Assembly (NCBI GenBank): GCA_003427395.1
Contig: BFEA01000181.1
Coordinates: 1,915,989 to 1,940,533 of the forward strand
Origin: Chara braunii
Taxonomy: Eukaryota > Streptophyta > Charophyceae > Charales > Characeae
Direction: 5' to 3'
Length of the DNA: 24,545 bases
The notes beneath the pieces are model-generated. The model worked only from the letters and a program-made list of their open reading frames with translations, searched no databases and was not told the DNA's origin. Shown in pieces: positions 1-9,308 of the stretch (position 1 is its first letter; each line of letters begins with the position of its first letter). A program made the translations under genes and the position numbers.

Positions 1-625
1 CCCCCTCCCTCCCTCCCTCCACAACCTATCCACACCTGCAAAAGAAAGGAATCGTCACGCTAAACTTTTGGCAAATGAGGAATAACAGCTTTCTTCTTCA
101 TTACAGGGCAGGCATATGGGAGGCATGCAAGAAGCTCCTTCTCATCCTCCTGTTCTGCATCCTGTCAAGAAAAATGATGTCGGAACTAAAAGGAAACATG
201 AACTGAACATTGTTCAGGCATTCATCGTTCACCCAACACACGCCAGCAGATTATCCAAGAAAATGGACAGACTCTGCAAAAACAATGATGAAGCATCATG
301 TAGGAGCGAAGAGGAAATGTAAATTGAACATCATTTCCCCCGGACATAATGCCATCGTTTCCCCGGGTGTTTAAATGAGAACGGACTGTCCATAAGTGCC
401 CACTCAGGCCAATCAACCAAGCAGACCTTAACAATTCACACAACACACACCAATGGATGATTCAGCAAGATGGGGCTGCCTCTGGGAGGTAGTGCTGACT
501 CATCAATTGGCATGCTGGCTCATTCATAGACTGATCATGTGGAGACCAGAAGATCACCTCGAATATGACAGCATTCAAAAATGAGAAGAATGAGGCTGTA
601 GAATGTTATGTCCAATAGTTACATA
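1..625. other. Left edge, no gene seen
   Basis: This stretch lies downstream of the 3' end of the minus-strand host gene. It begins with a short (CCCT)n run at about 1-20. The remaining open frames are short, overlap on both strands and have no recognisable motif. I see no RNA gene or element ends here. Confidence 0.5.
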
Positions 626-790
626 GGAAACTAATTCAAAAATCGAAGAGAACACAAAGTACAGAGTGCGCAAGATGGGAACTGCAGAGAAGTGAACAGA
701 GTTCACGGAAACTATTTCAAGAATCAAAGAGAACACAAACTACAGACAATTCACAAGAGGGGAATTTTAGAGAAGAGAACAAAGTTCAAT
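626..790. repeat. Diverged 81-bp tandem duplication
   Basis: Two adjacent copies start at 626 and 707 with the shared wording GGAAACTA(A/T)TTCAA, then GAGAACACAAA, and end in AGAGTTCA or AAAGTTCA. The copies have drifted. They lie in the 3' flank of the host gene. No coding function is apparent. Confidence 0.6.
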
Positions 791-856
791 ACTCTGCAAA
801 TATGCTAGAGACCAGGATCACCTGGCAAGTAGCACCTGAAAGACGTCAGGACCCTG

Positions 857-3687
857 CTACACTTGCTGCTCATCAGATTCAAGCGCTATACGCTGAAAGG
901 GTACTTGAGAGTTGGGCTTCAAGCAACAAGCAGGCAAACCATGCCCAGCTTGACGCGCAGGGAGAAACATGTAGCAGAACACAGGAATTACAACAACCGG
1001 TGTAAGGAAGGAGGGCAGTCTCAATCACTTCAAAGACCAAGAAAAGGGCGTTCATCACTCATATTACTGAAGAACAACGCCACTAGATGGGAGGTATCAG
1101 GCTGATTAAGCTCCAAAAGCAACCCGTCGATCCTATTTGGCAGGCAGGGCGAATTGAACTAACCTTTGTCTGAGGAAGTGACTGCAGATAGCGAGCAATG
1201 AAGTTTGCGATGCCATCCACGACATCGTCAGCCTCAATGAGGACATAATTCTCGCCACCAAGACCATCCTGCTCTTCCGTCGGCTCCCCTCCATGCATAT
1301 CGTTCTCCGTCACCCATGTCCACCAGCTTGGGTTTGCTACATCTACATTCACAAGAATTCCATCTGCTCATAATCCCATGGATGATGTCACCAGAAAAAC
1401 ATCCCGCTGCACTCAGCATCGGTTTGAAGGACTATTAAACACAACAATCGGAATCTATCTACAGTCCCGTCAAACTCTTCTCACTGAATGCCCTATGACA
1501 CCTGTGCACAGCCTACTACATGCTCTGTGCCCCCACTGGATCAGATGAACCTCCACCTTCAAAAGGCGTCGATGCAGAAGGGAAGGTCGTGATGAGGCAC
1601 AGCATAGCACCTAGGGGCCGCATCTTTTCCATCATTCTACTTTTTCTCGACGTAAGATTGTACACAGGGGTGCACATGATACCGTCCATGCCAAGGTTGG
1701 CGATTGCATTCCTTTCACATTCATAAATATCTTCAGCTGGGGCAGCATGTATTCGTACCCGGCACATATTCAGAACACTACAGAGAAGGATACCATGTTC
1801 AGTTTACCAGCCGAAGTTCCTGTTATTGAGGTGGAATGCCCAAAGCCAGCAACATACAACTTTCCGTCCACCATTCTTGTTCTGGTCAAGCACATGCACC
1901 ACAGGTCCATCGGCATCCATGCGGCCACAAGCCATTTACATCGATTCCAAGTCAGTGCATGAATTCGCATCCGGATACATATTCAGAATACCAAAGAGAA
2001 GGATAACATGTCCCGTTCAGTTTATTAGGCTAAGTTCCTGTTATTGAGGTGGAATGCCCAAAGCCAGCAGCATATAGACACTGATATGATTTTACAATGA
2101 TTCCAGTCAGTGCATAAAATCTTGTCTGGTCAAGAATGAGCACCACAGGTGGATCGGCATCCATTCCGCCACATGCCGAAAAGTAGACACTGATCGTGAC
2201 TGATGTGATTTACAATGATTTCAGTACACCATTCTTGTTCTGGTCAAGAATGAGCCCAACGCTAAAAGACTGATAACATGTCCCTTCCACCATTCTTGTT
2301 CTGGTCAAGGATGAGCACCACAGGTGCATCGGCATCCATTCGGCCGCATGCCAAAAAATAGACACTGATGTGATTTAGAATGATTCCAGTCAGTGCATGA
2401 AATTGTCTTCAGCAGCGCTACCTGGTTACAAGACCAGCATTTACTTCGCTGCAGTTTCACAGACCTCTGTGGCAGCTGTGGCATCCAAAGACAACAGTTA
2501 CAGCTCAGGCGTTATGAGTAGCACCAATCTTCTCTGTGAATGGCTTCCTCCATCTACGGACAGCTTCCAGATCTTTGAATGCGTTAGGGAACTCAGCAGG
2601 TTCACGACTCTCATTAGCCCTGCTATTGCCTATCGCCATCCGTGATGAGCAGAACAGTACTTGAAAGCGAATTGCACAGAGCAGTACGATACTGCAACAA
2701 AAAGGTATGGTTGCGCACAGCCGTGTGAATCACATGTCAGGGCTCATTGGCGAGTTGTGCCATGACTGTAAATAAGCTTACTCCATAATGGAACAGGCAC
2801 AACGAACTGAGTTATCAAGCAGCAAGGCTGCAATCAAGATTTCCATCACTGTGCCTTGCAAGAGCCATATATAGACAAAAGAACATTCTATTCAAAACTA
2901 AGATCTCTGCTTCTCGGTTCATTGTGCTGGTTTCCTACACTTCATTGCATATATAACTCTTTTGGAGTTGGTTTGCAGAGGAAGTGTTTGCAAAATACTT
3001 TAGCCGGTTGTTTGTCCCCTGATTGCCTCTACTTCACTGGCTTCTTGCCCTTCGTCAAAAGCAGCATAGTCGTACAGCCAAAAGTCCGCTCATTAGGAAG
3101 CAAGGGAAGAAGATGACAGACGGCAGCAAGGATGGCCTAGAGTACAAGGATGGCAGCAAGGCACTGTACACAGGCTTCAGAAAGAAAGCCAGCAGCAGAC
3201 ATGAGTCGAACAACAAGAAGGAGATTATGCGAACCACGGAAAAGAAGAAGAGAAAACGAAATCGACACACAAACACCTTTAGCAGTTATGCTCGTCTCCG
3301 CGGGAGAATCTGTTGGTATTTCAGGAGGCCGGGCCAACGTTTCCAAGAACTCTGGGGACTCCACCTTCTCCTGCAATCGCCGGTATACCTGGAAAAGTCA
3401 GAAGGGGAAGGCACAAATTAGATTGAAAAGGGCACTCCACACTCAGGGCCATGTTAATCTTCTCAATACCATTCCAATGTTAGCAGATGTCCCAAAGGGC
3501 ATGGGGCAAAAGATCCAAAATTATTATTCAAAGAAAATGATACTAACAATAATTCCAAGCAGCTTTTGGTTGAGACGATAACCCAATAACGTTTTTTTTC
3601 AAAAACATATCGGCTTCTATTATACATGCAAGAAACTGGGTCCAGCATCCCTTACATAAAAACCCACTCAACGCTTACTTCCATCAT
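857..3687 (-). CDS. Unidentified host protein, 8 exons, 245 aa, apparently intact
   Basis: Seen: eight minus-strand exons at 3687-3679, 3370-3277, 2619-2502, 2448-2422, 1881-1808, 1736-1557, 1363-1164 and 892-857. All seven introns are GT-AG and the exon phases join without a break: 738 nt, that is 245 codons plus TAG. The start sits in a good context (GCCATGATGG); exon 1 contributes only three residues, followed by donor GTAAGC. Recognisable stretches are KIWKLSVDG (exon 3), GKLYVAGFGHS at about residues 89-99 (exon 5), NPSWWTW at 178-184 and the acidic EADDVVDGIA at 211-220 (exon 7). There is no signal peptide and no clear membrane span. I do not recognise the family. The exon 7 motif recalls an uncharacterised green-plant protein, but that is memory and unverified. 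Exons 1, 4 (27 nt) and 8 are the least certain. Intron 3 is only 53 nt and intron 5 only 71 nt. Nothing else in the window has a comparable uninterrupted coding signal. Confidence 0.6.
1765..2403. repeat. Degenerate repeat cluster over exon 5 and intron 4 of the host gene
   Basis: The plus-strand core TCTGGTCAAG recurs at 1881, 2125, 2239 and 2300, in three of the four copies preceded by CCATTCTTGT or a close form. A second module, containing GAGGTGGAATGCCCAAAGCC, occurs near 1830 and again near 2046. A third, GATTCCAGTCAGTGCAT, occurs near 1943 (one base different), 2099 and 2382. On the minus strand the copy at 1881 is the acceptor and start of exon 5 of the host gene. The others lie in intron 4 and carry frameshifts or stops. 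I infer local duplication of the exon 5 region, followed by decay of the extra copies. Confidence 0.7.
3421..3500 (-). pseudogene. U6 spliceosomal snRNA pseudogene
   Basis: Read on the minus strand from 3500, this matches the 5' half of U6 snRNA: the CCCTTTGGGACATC 5' stem, then CTAACATTGGAA, then GAGAAGATTAACATGGCCC. Established U6 has ACAGAGA and AGC in the catalytic core. Here ACAGAGA reads ATTGAGA and AGC reads AAC. The 3' part after GGCCC diverges strongly. The changed core and lost 3' end mark it as a decayed copy. It sits in intron 1 of the host gene on the same strand, probably as a retroposed copy. Confidence 0.75.
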
Positions 3688-4177
3688 GGCTGGAGGACCC
3701 TGAGGCAGTGGACCTTGATCGCTTCCTTTCCAGGAAGGATTTACCACTGCCCTGCCCCTGCAACCGTGAACATTCTTCGAGCTCCTCTCATCCTCCAGAC
3801 TGCCTGAAATTTCTGTACTTCTAGGCTACCTTGAGCCCCCCTCTCCTGATTGAGTCACTAGATCGATTACTCCCTTGGTAGGAAGGATTAACCAACACTC
3901 TAACAGAAAACAAATTAGACGCTTTTATCCTAGACCTGTTCTCATACTGTGACTGCCTCGTCGTCTAGTTCATACTTCCAAACTACCTTGTATGCCTGCT
4001 TCCTATGAGAATGTCTTCACACTCTGTCGGGCACCCCCGACTTGTGTGATTAATATTTCTCTAGCTTTAGCCTACGACCATTGCTTCTTTCCGAGTATAT
4101 TAGATTGCTTGAGAGATCGATCATCAAAAGCTCCGTAAAAACAAAGGAGAATTCATAATTGCAAGGAATATGAGGGA
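3688..4177. other. 5' flank of the host gene; no other gene seen
   Basis: This lies between the host start codon and the left LTR of element A. It should hold the 5' UTR and promoter of the minus-strand gene, but I see no convincing TATA or initiator. Two segments near 3710-3770 and 3855-3905 resemble each other (GAT, a C(G/T)ATTA or CGCTTC variant, then GGAAGGATT). They may be an old local duplication. A candidate upstream acceptor at 3758-3759 would allow a leader intron. Confidence 0.35.
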
Positions 4178-5172
4178 TGCAAGGAAAATGAGCAGCAGCG
4201 AGATGACAATTTCAGATTACACCATCACATTGAAAACCAGATAGTCACACCGTGTCCAGAGAGCAGCATTGCACCAATAATACACCAATGGAGGTTCGTA
4301 GTACTGAAAACCAATGTCAAGGAGAGCTTTCTCTCTCTCCACACCAACACAAGAGTCCAGTCCCTTCACACTCCTACTTGGCGCTCAGCGCCCAGCCTAC
4401 TCCTACACAGCTACGATCAGCCTTCTAATTGACAATGCAACTGTTGACATCAGCGGCAACCTGAAGTACTTGAAGATGTCGCCCAAATGCAGACCATCGC
4501 CAATACAAGGTATGTGCCCTCACATCATCATCATCCTTCACCCTTCACTAACTTTACACCCACGTCTTCCTCCCTTACACCCGAAGACCACTTATGCGCC
4601 TCACTGTAGTCCAAGCCCACCAGCTATGGTGGATGGGCTATGACGCTGCCCTCAGCAGCGCCCCACTTCCCTGCACGACCGCACGTGCTGCACCTCGCCT
4701 CTCAGCGCCAGCAGCAGCCCACGGGCCTTTGCTCCAGCAGCACTGCCGCTAGCATGCGAGTGCCTGAATGCCGCTGACCGGGTAGAGCTCTTTCCTATAT
4801 GGAAAGAGCTGGCCTGCTCGCGCAGCCTGGCTGGGCTAGGCCTGGGCCCAGAAGCTTCTGGTAGGCCCCAGGATGCTGCGCTTGTGTGCAGCTACTGGGC
4901 CTCTTGCGGTCGGGCCTCCCAACTGTCAATGTATGATGCTGCGATTCTCGCCCAGGGCCTGCATTCCTTGGAAAGGCCCAGAAGGCCGTAGAAATGTCTT
5001 TGTTGCTCGGCCTGTGTTTTCCTCAACCAACTGGCGCATCGCAACTGCCTGGACCGCAAATATGAATTTGACAGTCAAGGGCCTCTTGTGATATCCTAGG
5101 CCCGCCTTCACTTAGGGCTGGCACTCTTGCAACAGAGGCCCTTCAGGCCTGCCGAGGACCCAGATCCTCACA
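4178..5172 (-). repeat. Element A 3' LTR (left)
   Basis: On the minus strand it starts TGTGAGGATCTGGG and ends TTTTCCTTGCA, so it has canonical TG...CA ends. It matches 17067-18067 almost throughout. It carries a perfect 10-bp inverted repeat with a 5-nt loop at 4786-4810. A short extra TGCAAGGAA lies just outside at 4160, so the outer end could be offset by 18 bp. Open frames inside both LTR copies are shared only because the LTRs are duplicates. Confidence 0.88.
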
Positions 5173-5189
5173 TTCCCTCCTCCTTTACT
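5173..5189 (-). promoter_or_regulatory. Polypurine tract of element A
   Basis: The minus strand reads AAAGGAGGAGGGAA directly against the TGTGAGG start of the 3' LTR. This is the expected position and composition of the primer for plus-strand DNA synthesis. Confidence 0.85.
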
Positions 5190-5212
5190 TCGTTAGTCCT
5201 CTGAGAAGTCTG

Positions 5213-5506
5213 TTACTCTGCAGGCATCTCCCCTTTGAGTTCCTTTTCGTAGCCTGCAATCACTTGAGGTGCTGTTCTCATGAGTTCCTCTCGTGTGAAC
5301 CAGCGATCTTCTTTGGGATCCAGATGATTTCTGAATCTCACACGATAATGCATTCTTGGTTTAGGAGGCCGGCCTCTGCCTGATGGTCGAGGTACTGGCA
5401 TCATTTGATGCTCCACGATCTGGTCAATGTCCACTTCGCCATCCATGGTTGGGGGCAGCATTGATCTTCTTGAGGGAAACTGATCAGTGACAGCGAAAGG
5501 TGCCAA
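5213..5506 (-). pseudogene. Element A integrase C-terminal tail with chromodomain-like module
   Basis: The frame contains a basic linker (GRGRPPKPR), then YRVRFRNHLDPKEDRWF and an EELMRTAPQVIAGYE-type helix. This matches the fold order of chromovirus chromodomains, in which aromatic residues flank a Y.V(K/R)(W/F) strand and a terminal helix. It is known to steer integration to histone-marked chromatin. It ends just before the polypurine tract, as expected for the last pol domain. It is separated by a frameshift from the upstream GPY-like part (5401-5637). Confidence 0.75.
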
Positions 5507-5637
5507 ATGGAGGCATGGAACACAGGGTAAGTACGTAAGTGCGCAGGAATGCGAATCACGTATGAAGGCCCATCCGGTTGACCCCCTACAATGTCTAAGA
5601 TCTCCCAGGGCCCAAAGTACTGTGGCATTGGTTTCAT
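5401..5637 (-). pseudogene. Element A integrase GPY/F-type C-terminal domain
   Basis: The frame reads FGPWEILDIVGG, then PSYVIRIPAHLRTYPVFHAS, the GPY/F module that follows the catalytic core in chromovirus integrase. The downstream residues diverge because the correct frame moves to the 5213-5506 reading. This frameshift means no full integrase can be made. Confidence 0.75.
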
Positions 5638-5734
5638 GAAATGCCTAACTCCTGACGTAGTTCAGATGACTTAACCCAGACTCTATCACCTACCTGAAAG
5701 TTAGAGGGCCGTCTGTGCTTATTCTCAGATGCAA

Positions 5735-6243
5735 TCATTGCATCCTGAGATTTCCTGATATGTTCAACGGCCTGCTGCAGCATCTGAGTTCTCTTTCTGG
5801 TAGCAGAAAGTCAAGTGCAGTTCTGGGTTTCCAACCAAGGTGCAGTTGGTTGGGAGTCGTTCCTGTAGTACTGTGCACAGCGTTGTTATACAAGCTGGCG
5901 ACGAGGGGTAGTTTCTCGTCCCAGTCGTCTTGACTTGGCTTGATATAATGTCTAAGCAGGTGCTGTACTACTCGATTCATCTGTTCTGCTTGGCCATTTG
6001 ACTCAGGGTGATTCCCTGATGTCATTTGGAGCTTTGTACCCATCTTTTCAGCAGTTGATTGCCACAGTTCACTGGTGAATCTCACATCTCTGTCACTAAC
6101 AATAGATGTAGGCAAACCGAAGTCACGTACCCAGTTATCCATAAAGAGTTTGATGACGTAGTCAGTCTTAGCATCTTCTGGCATAGCGATTAGTCTGGCA
6201 TACTTAGAAAAGCGATGCACTATAACAAAGATGAACCATTGTG
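5735..6243 (-). pseudogene. Element A integrase catalytic core, N-terminal part missing
   Basis: The frame starts within the first catalytic region (FIFVIVHRFSKYARLI) and continues to the second acidic residue in VSDRDVRFTS and the glutamate in HPESNGQAE. These are the D and E of the DD35E triad. The H2C2 zinc-binding domain and the first Asp are absent: upstream sequence jumps directly to the insertion point of C1 and, beyond it, to the end of RNase H at 11389. Removing C1 does not restore them, so about 120 or more residues were lost from element A as well. Confidence 0.85.
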
Positions 6244-6419
6244 AATTCTAAAAGGGCCTCTACCCGATTCAGACCCTGAAAGACGAACGCAGCATTATGG
6301 GGTCACTCGTGAAAAGCAGACACTCGTGAAAAGCAGATCAAAGGACATGTTCTCTGGGACAAAAGTCAAATCCTAACTGAAGTAAACAGTCATGTCAAAG
6401 GTCACAGTTGTGCCCCTGG

Positions 6420-6560
6420 ACAAACAGTTGCAGTATTCAATTGTGGGAGTCACATCTGTTCATCCAGGGGGTGTGCAAGTCATGTTTGTTCATACAGGAG
6501 ATGTGTCTGTTCGTGCAGTAAGTGTGTCTGTCGAACAGTAAGTGTGTCTGTTCATATAGA
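6420..6560 (+). repeat. Degenerate ~20-25-bp tandem motif upstream of the C1 TATA box
   Basis: Repeats of the type GTGTCTGTTCGTGCAGTAA or TGTTCATACAG occur several times in a row. The same array appears in C2 at 23765-23900. Its place upstream of the TATA box resembles enhancer-like U3 repeats of plant LTRs, but that role is inference. Confidence 0.65.
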
Positions 6561-6759
6561 AGTCAAAGAGATAAGGTCCCAGGCCAGATTCAAGTCAAAG
6601 GGAAAGTCTAGATACAAATTGGAAGTCCGAAATTCAGGCTTGAAGGCCGCAGCAGCAGCAGACCTTGACGATAAGGAACTGGGACACACTCCACAGAGGC
6701 CTGGGACTGGGGAAGGACCCAATAAAGACTGAATTCCAGCCTCGCAAAAAGAGGCCAGC

Positions 6760-6771
6760 ACTATAAAAAAC
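6760..6771 (+). promoter_or_regulatory. TATA-like box of C1
   Basis: ACTATAAAAAA lies 20-35 bp upstream of the conserved GCCTCCCCACA. C2 has CTATAAGAAA at the matching place (23541-23550, minus strand). GGGGAGGC...GCCTCCCC arms surround it in C2; in C1 the left arm is weakened. Confidence 0.55.
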
Positions 6772-6796
6772 GAGGCAGCCTCCCCACAAGGCAGAT

Positions 6797-7545
6797 TGCA
6801 ATCAGACTCCCTTTCATTCACACTTTACATTCATGCAAACAGTAGCGCAGCAAACTGGCAACATGCGCCCACTCAATACTCAGAGATATGGTAACCCAGA
6901 TACGAGTTCACTTTCAACGGCTATGGCGACTCAGCGCCCAAACAAGTCTCTGTTCGCATACACTGGATCACCCTCGATAGCCCACACGCGACTCTCTGAA
7001 GACTCACACATACACACACTGAACACTAACTACAGCTATGGCGGCTATGGCCGCTGCTACCCTATCGCTATGGCTAACTCCTCCTCTTTCGCCCACTTCT
7101 TCCTCGGGCTCACTGCATACCTCCTTACACAAGTCGCTTGTGGCAGCGCTTCCGCATGGCTCTAGTACTTGCTGGACTGGACTGGGACTGACTGGACTGC
7201 ACCGCTGATTGCTTGGGGACTCACTGCTAACCTACCGAGATCGCACTGCGATCGTACTGCAGTTAGTCCACCACTTGGCTCACCACTTGACCACTTGCCC
7301 ACTCGCCGACCTTCTAAAAGGCTACAGCTGAGACTTCTAGACTTCACTAAGACTTCTACTCGACAGATCTACAGATCGAACCCCTGCTACCTACAGACCT
7401 TACGGCGACCTACCAACTGTTACAAATACACAGGTCACAGGTTCAACTCCAGGGGTCTACACAGGTACTGTACACGGTAGGGTGAGGACTAGGGATCGAG
7501 CCCTGGGATCTGCATCTGCTACTGCAAAAGGTGAAAACCACTTCA
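6797..7545 (-). repeat. Element B 3' LTR (left)
   Basis: The minus-strand start is TGAAGTGGTTTTCACC, matching TGAAACGAATTTCACC at the right end of element B. It is preceded by a short purine-rich tract (GGCGGGAG at 7546-7553). The far end is TGATTGCA beside the AGAT target duplication. The 227 bp at 7319-7545 repeat at 10585-10811. Confidence 0.82.
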
Positions 7546-7583
7546 CTCCCGCCGTACTAAATTCGAGGTCCTCGGAGAAGATT

Positions 7584-7775
7584 TTAGTCTAAGGCCGGAC
7601 CTTTAGCCTTTTTATCACGCTCATAGGCTCTAACTATGTCGGGAGTTGTTTCTAGAAGTTTTGTTCTAATAAACCAGCGGTCGTCTTCCGGTTCCTGATA
7701 AGCAAACCGGACCTTATACTGTTTCTGTGGACGACCTCTACCTCCTGTTCGGAATACATCGGAATACATCTTCAT
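7584..7775 (-). pseudogene. Element B chromodomain-like tail of integrase
   Basis: GGRGRPQKQYKVRFAYQEPE, then DDRWFIRTKLLETTPDIV and RAYERD, parallels the element A tail at 5213-5506. It is the last pol domain and ends close to the purine-rich tract and 3' LTR. A frame break separates it from integrase near 7775-7793. The element may have used a chromatin-reading tail to choose integration sites, which is known for chromoviruses. Confidence 0.75.
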
Positions 7776-7792
7776 CTACAATACTGTCAATG

Positions 7793-8332
7793 TCATATCT
7801 TCCATCCATATCCGGAGGGATCATGGATCGTCTGGAAGGAAACTGTTGACTTAAACTGTTGACTTGTGACACACGGCAACAGTTTTGAGGCATGGAATAC
7901 AGGATAGGTGTGGAGGTGTGCTGGAATTTCTATTGTGTAGGACGGTCCATCCTCTCCGCCCTTGACTTCTAGAACTGTCCACGGTCCTCTGTATGCAGGC
8001 AGTAACTTCTGTGAGATGTTTTCCTCAGGGGCAAACTCTTTGGACTTGACCCAGACTAAGTCGCCTTCTTGGAACTGAGACGGGCGACGGTGCTTGTTTG
8101 CCTGTTCTATCTTTCTGTGTTGGGCCTTCCTGAGGTTCTCAACAACTGTAGCTAGCTCTCTCTCGTGCTGTATCGCAAACTCCCTGGTTCCGGGCGGTAG
8201 CCTGTGAATCTGATCCCGGGTAAGTCCCTCAAACAGTCTGCGGGGTCTGAAGGACTTGTGCAACTCGTTGGGAGTGCGACCGGTAGACAAATGCATGTTG
8301 TTATTGTAAACGCTGGCTACCTTGGGCAACAT
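7793..8332 (-). pseudogene. Element B integrase C-terminal half with GPY/F module
   Basis: Continuing from the DDE core, the frame has the helix MLPKVASVYNNNMH, STGRTPNELH, a basic helical stretch, then GDLVWVKSKEF and the GPY/F-like YRGPWTVLEVKGGEDGPSY. The order is standard for chromovirus integrase. It is cut from the catalytic core by stops at about 8340-8400. The frame drifts after the TYPVFHASKLLP stretch, before the chromodomain. Confidence 0.82.
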
Positions 8333-8398
8333 CTCGTCCCAATTGACTTGATCAGGTCTAATTTACATGCGCAGAACTTGCTGCAGGATCTTGTTCAT

Positions 8399-9052
8399 CT
8401 ATTTTGTCTGACCGTTAGTCTCTGGNTGACGGCCAGATGACATTAACAACTTTGACCCATAGACTTTCATCAGTTCCTGCCAGTTCTGGCTGGTGAAGCG
8501 GTTGTCTCTATCACTAACAACGGACAAAGGAACCCCGTGATCACTAATCCAATGGTCAAAAAACTTCTGAATGACTAATTTGGTACGTGCCTCTGCAGGC
8601 AAAGGAACAAAAACTGCATATTTACTGAACCTATCAATTGTGACCATCACTTGGCTCTTGCCATGCCTACTCTTGACACCGGCATCCATAAAGTCAATGC
8701 GGACTGTGTCTCCAGGCTGGTCTGGGATAGGCAAGGGTCTGAGAAGACCTAGAGGGACACTCGTAGTGGTCTTGTTCCTCTGGCAAACTTTGCAACTGCG
8801 AACATACTCTATGCAGTCAGCTTTCATTCCTGGCCAGGTACACGCACGCATGAGATTGGCTAAAGTCTTTTGCCAACATTCCCCTAGGATCAAACTACGG
8901 ATCTCCTCACTATTGGGGATGCACAGACGGTCTACTACATCAGTCTCCTCACTATTGGGGATGCAAGTACAATGTAGTTCGGTAGTGTGGCTCAGTCTCT
9001 GGGGTCTCCTTAACTCTCTTAAGGAGGTCACTATAGATAGGGTCCTGCGCAT
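8399..9052 (-). pseudogene. Element B integrase N-terminal zinc region and DDE core
   Basis: The zinc domain keeps CKVCQRNK but has lost the two histidines, because the usual HD...GH segment is missing between LILGE and CWQKT. Two copies of a CIPNSEE block come from a 42-43-bp local duplication (8899 and 8942). The catalytic residues remain: D in VRIDFMDA, D in VSDRDNRFTS and E in PETNGQ. One base is N at 8426 and makes one residue before PETNGQ uncertain. With its zinc ligands gone the enzyme is unlikely to work. Confidence 0.85.
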
Positions 9053-9308
9053 ATGCCTGTCTAACTTTCTCTTGCAGGTCCTTCCCTATATCCAGGTAGT
9101 GAACTATAGCTCCAAGGTAGTGTGATCTCCTACTCAAAGCATCCGCAACTACATTGTACTTGCCTTTGACCGGTTTGAGCTCAAAGTCATACTGGTCTAT
9201 CTCAACGGCCCACCTAGTCAACTTAGGTGTCATTTTGGCCTGGGTCTTTAACCATCTAAGCGTTTAGAGTTCTCTAGATCTCCAATGTTCTAAAGCCTGT
9301 CTGAGAGC
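8952..9308 (-). pseudogene. Element B RNase H C-terminal part, damaged
   Basis: KMTPKLTRWAVEIDQYDFEL, followed by KPVKGKYNVVADALSRR, is the usual end of gypsy RNase H. Between the RT frame end at 9309 and this part, translation shows stops, and the segment with HYL and the conserved S-D-H-E-T is missing or replaced. A TTAGAGTTCTCTAA-like repeat, at about 9264 and 9310, flanks the damage. A catalytic Asp of RNase H is therefore lost. Confidence 0.8.

Noticed and set aside
2397-2645. Plus-strand 82-codon frame
   Set aside because: It lies opposite exons 3 and 4 of the minus-strand host gene, which have splice sites and consistent phases.
3023-3581. Plus-strand frames of 132 and 143 codons
   Set aside because: They are low-complexity K/R-rich, overlap exon 2 and the U6 copy on the other strand, and have no motif.
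4314-4643. Paired open frames in both element A LTRs (also 17203-17490)
   Set aside because: They are similar only because the LTRs are duplicates; the frames break at different places and show no domain.
6833-7165. 110-codon plus-strand frame
   Set aside because: It lies in the element B LTR, antisense to it, with no recognisable content.
7425-7460. GGTTCAACTCC resembles the B box of a tRNA gene, also at 10707
   Set aside because: No cloverleaf or A box can be built around it, and it lies inside the duplicated LTR of element B.
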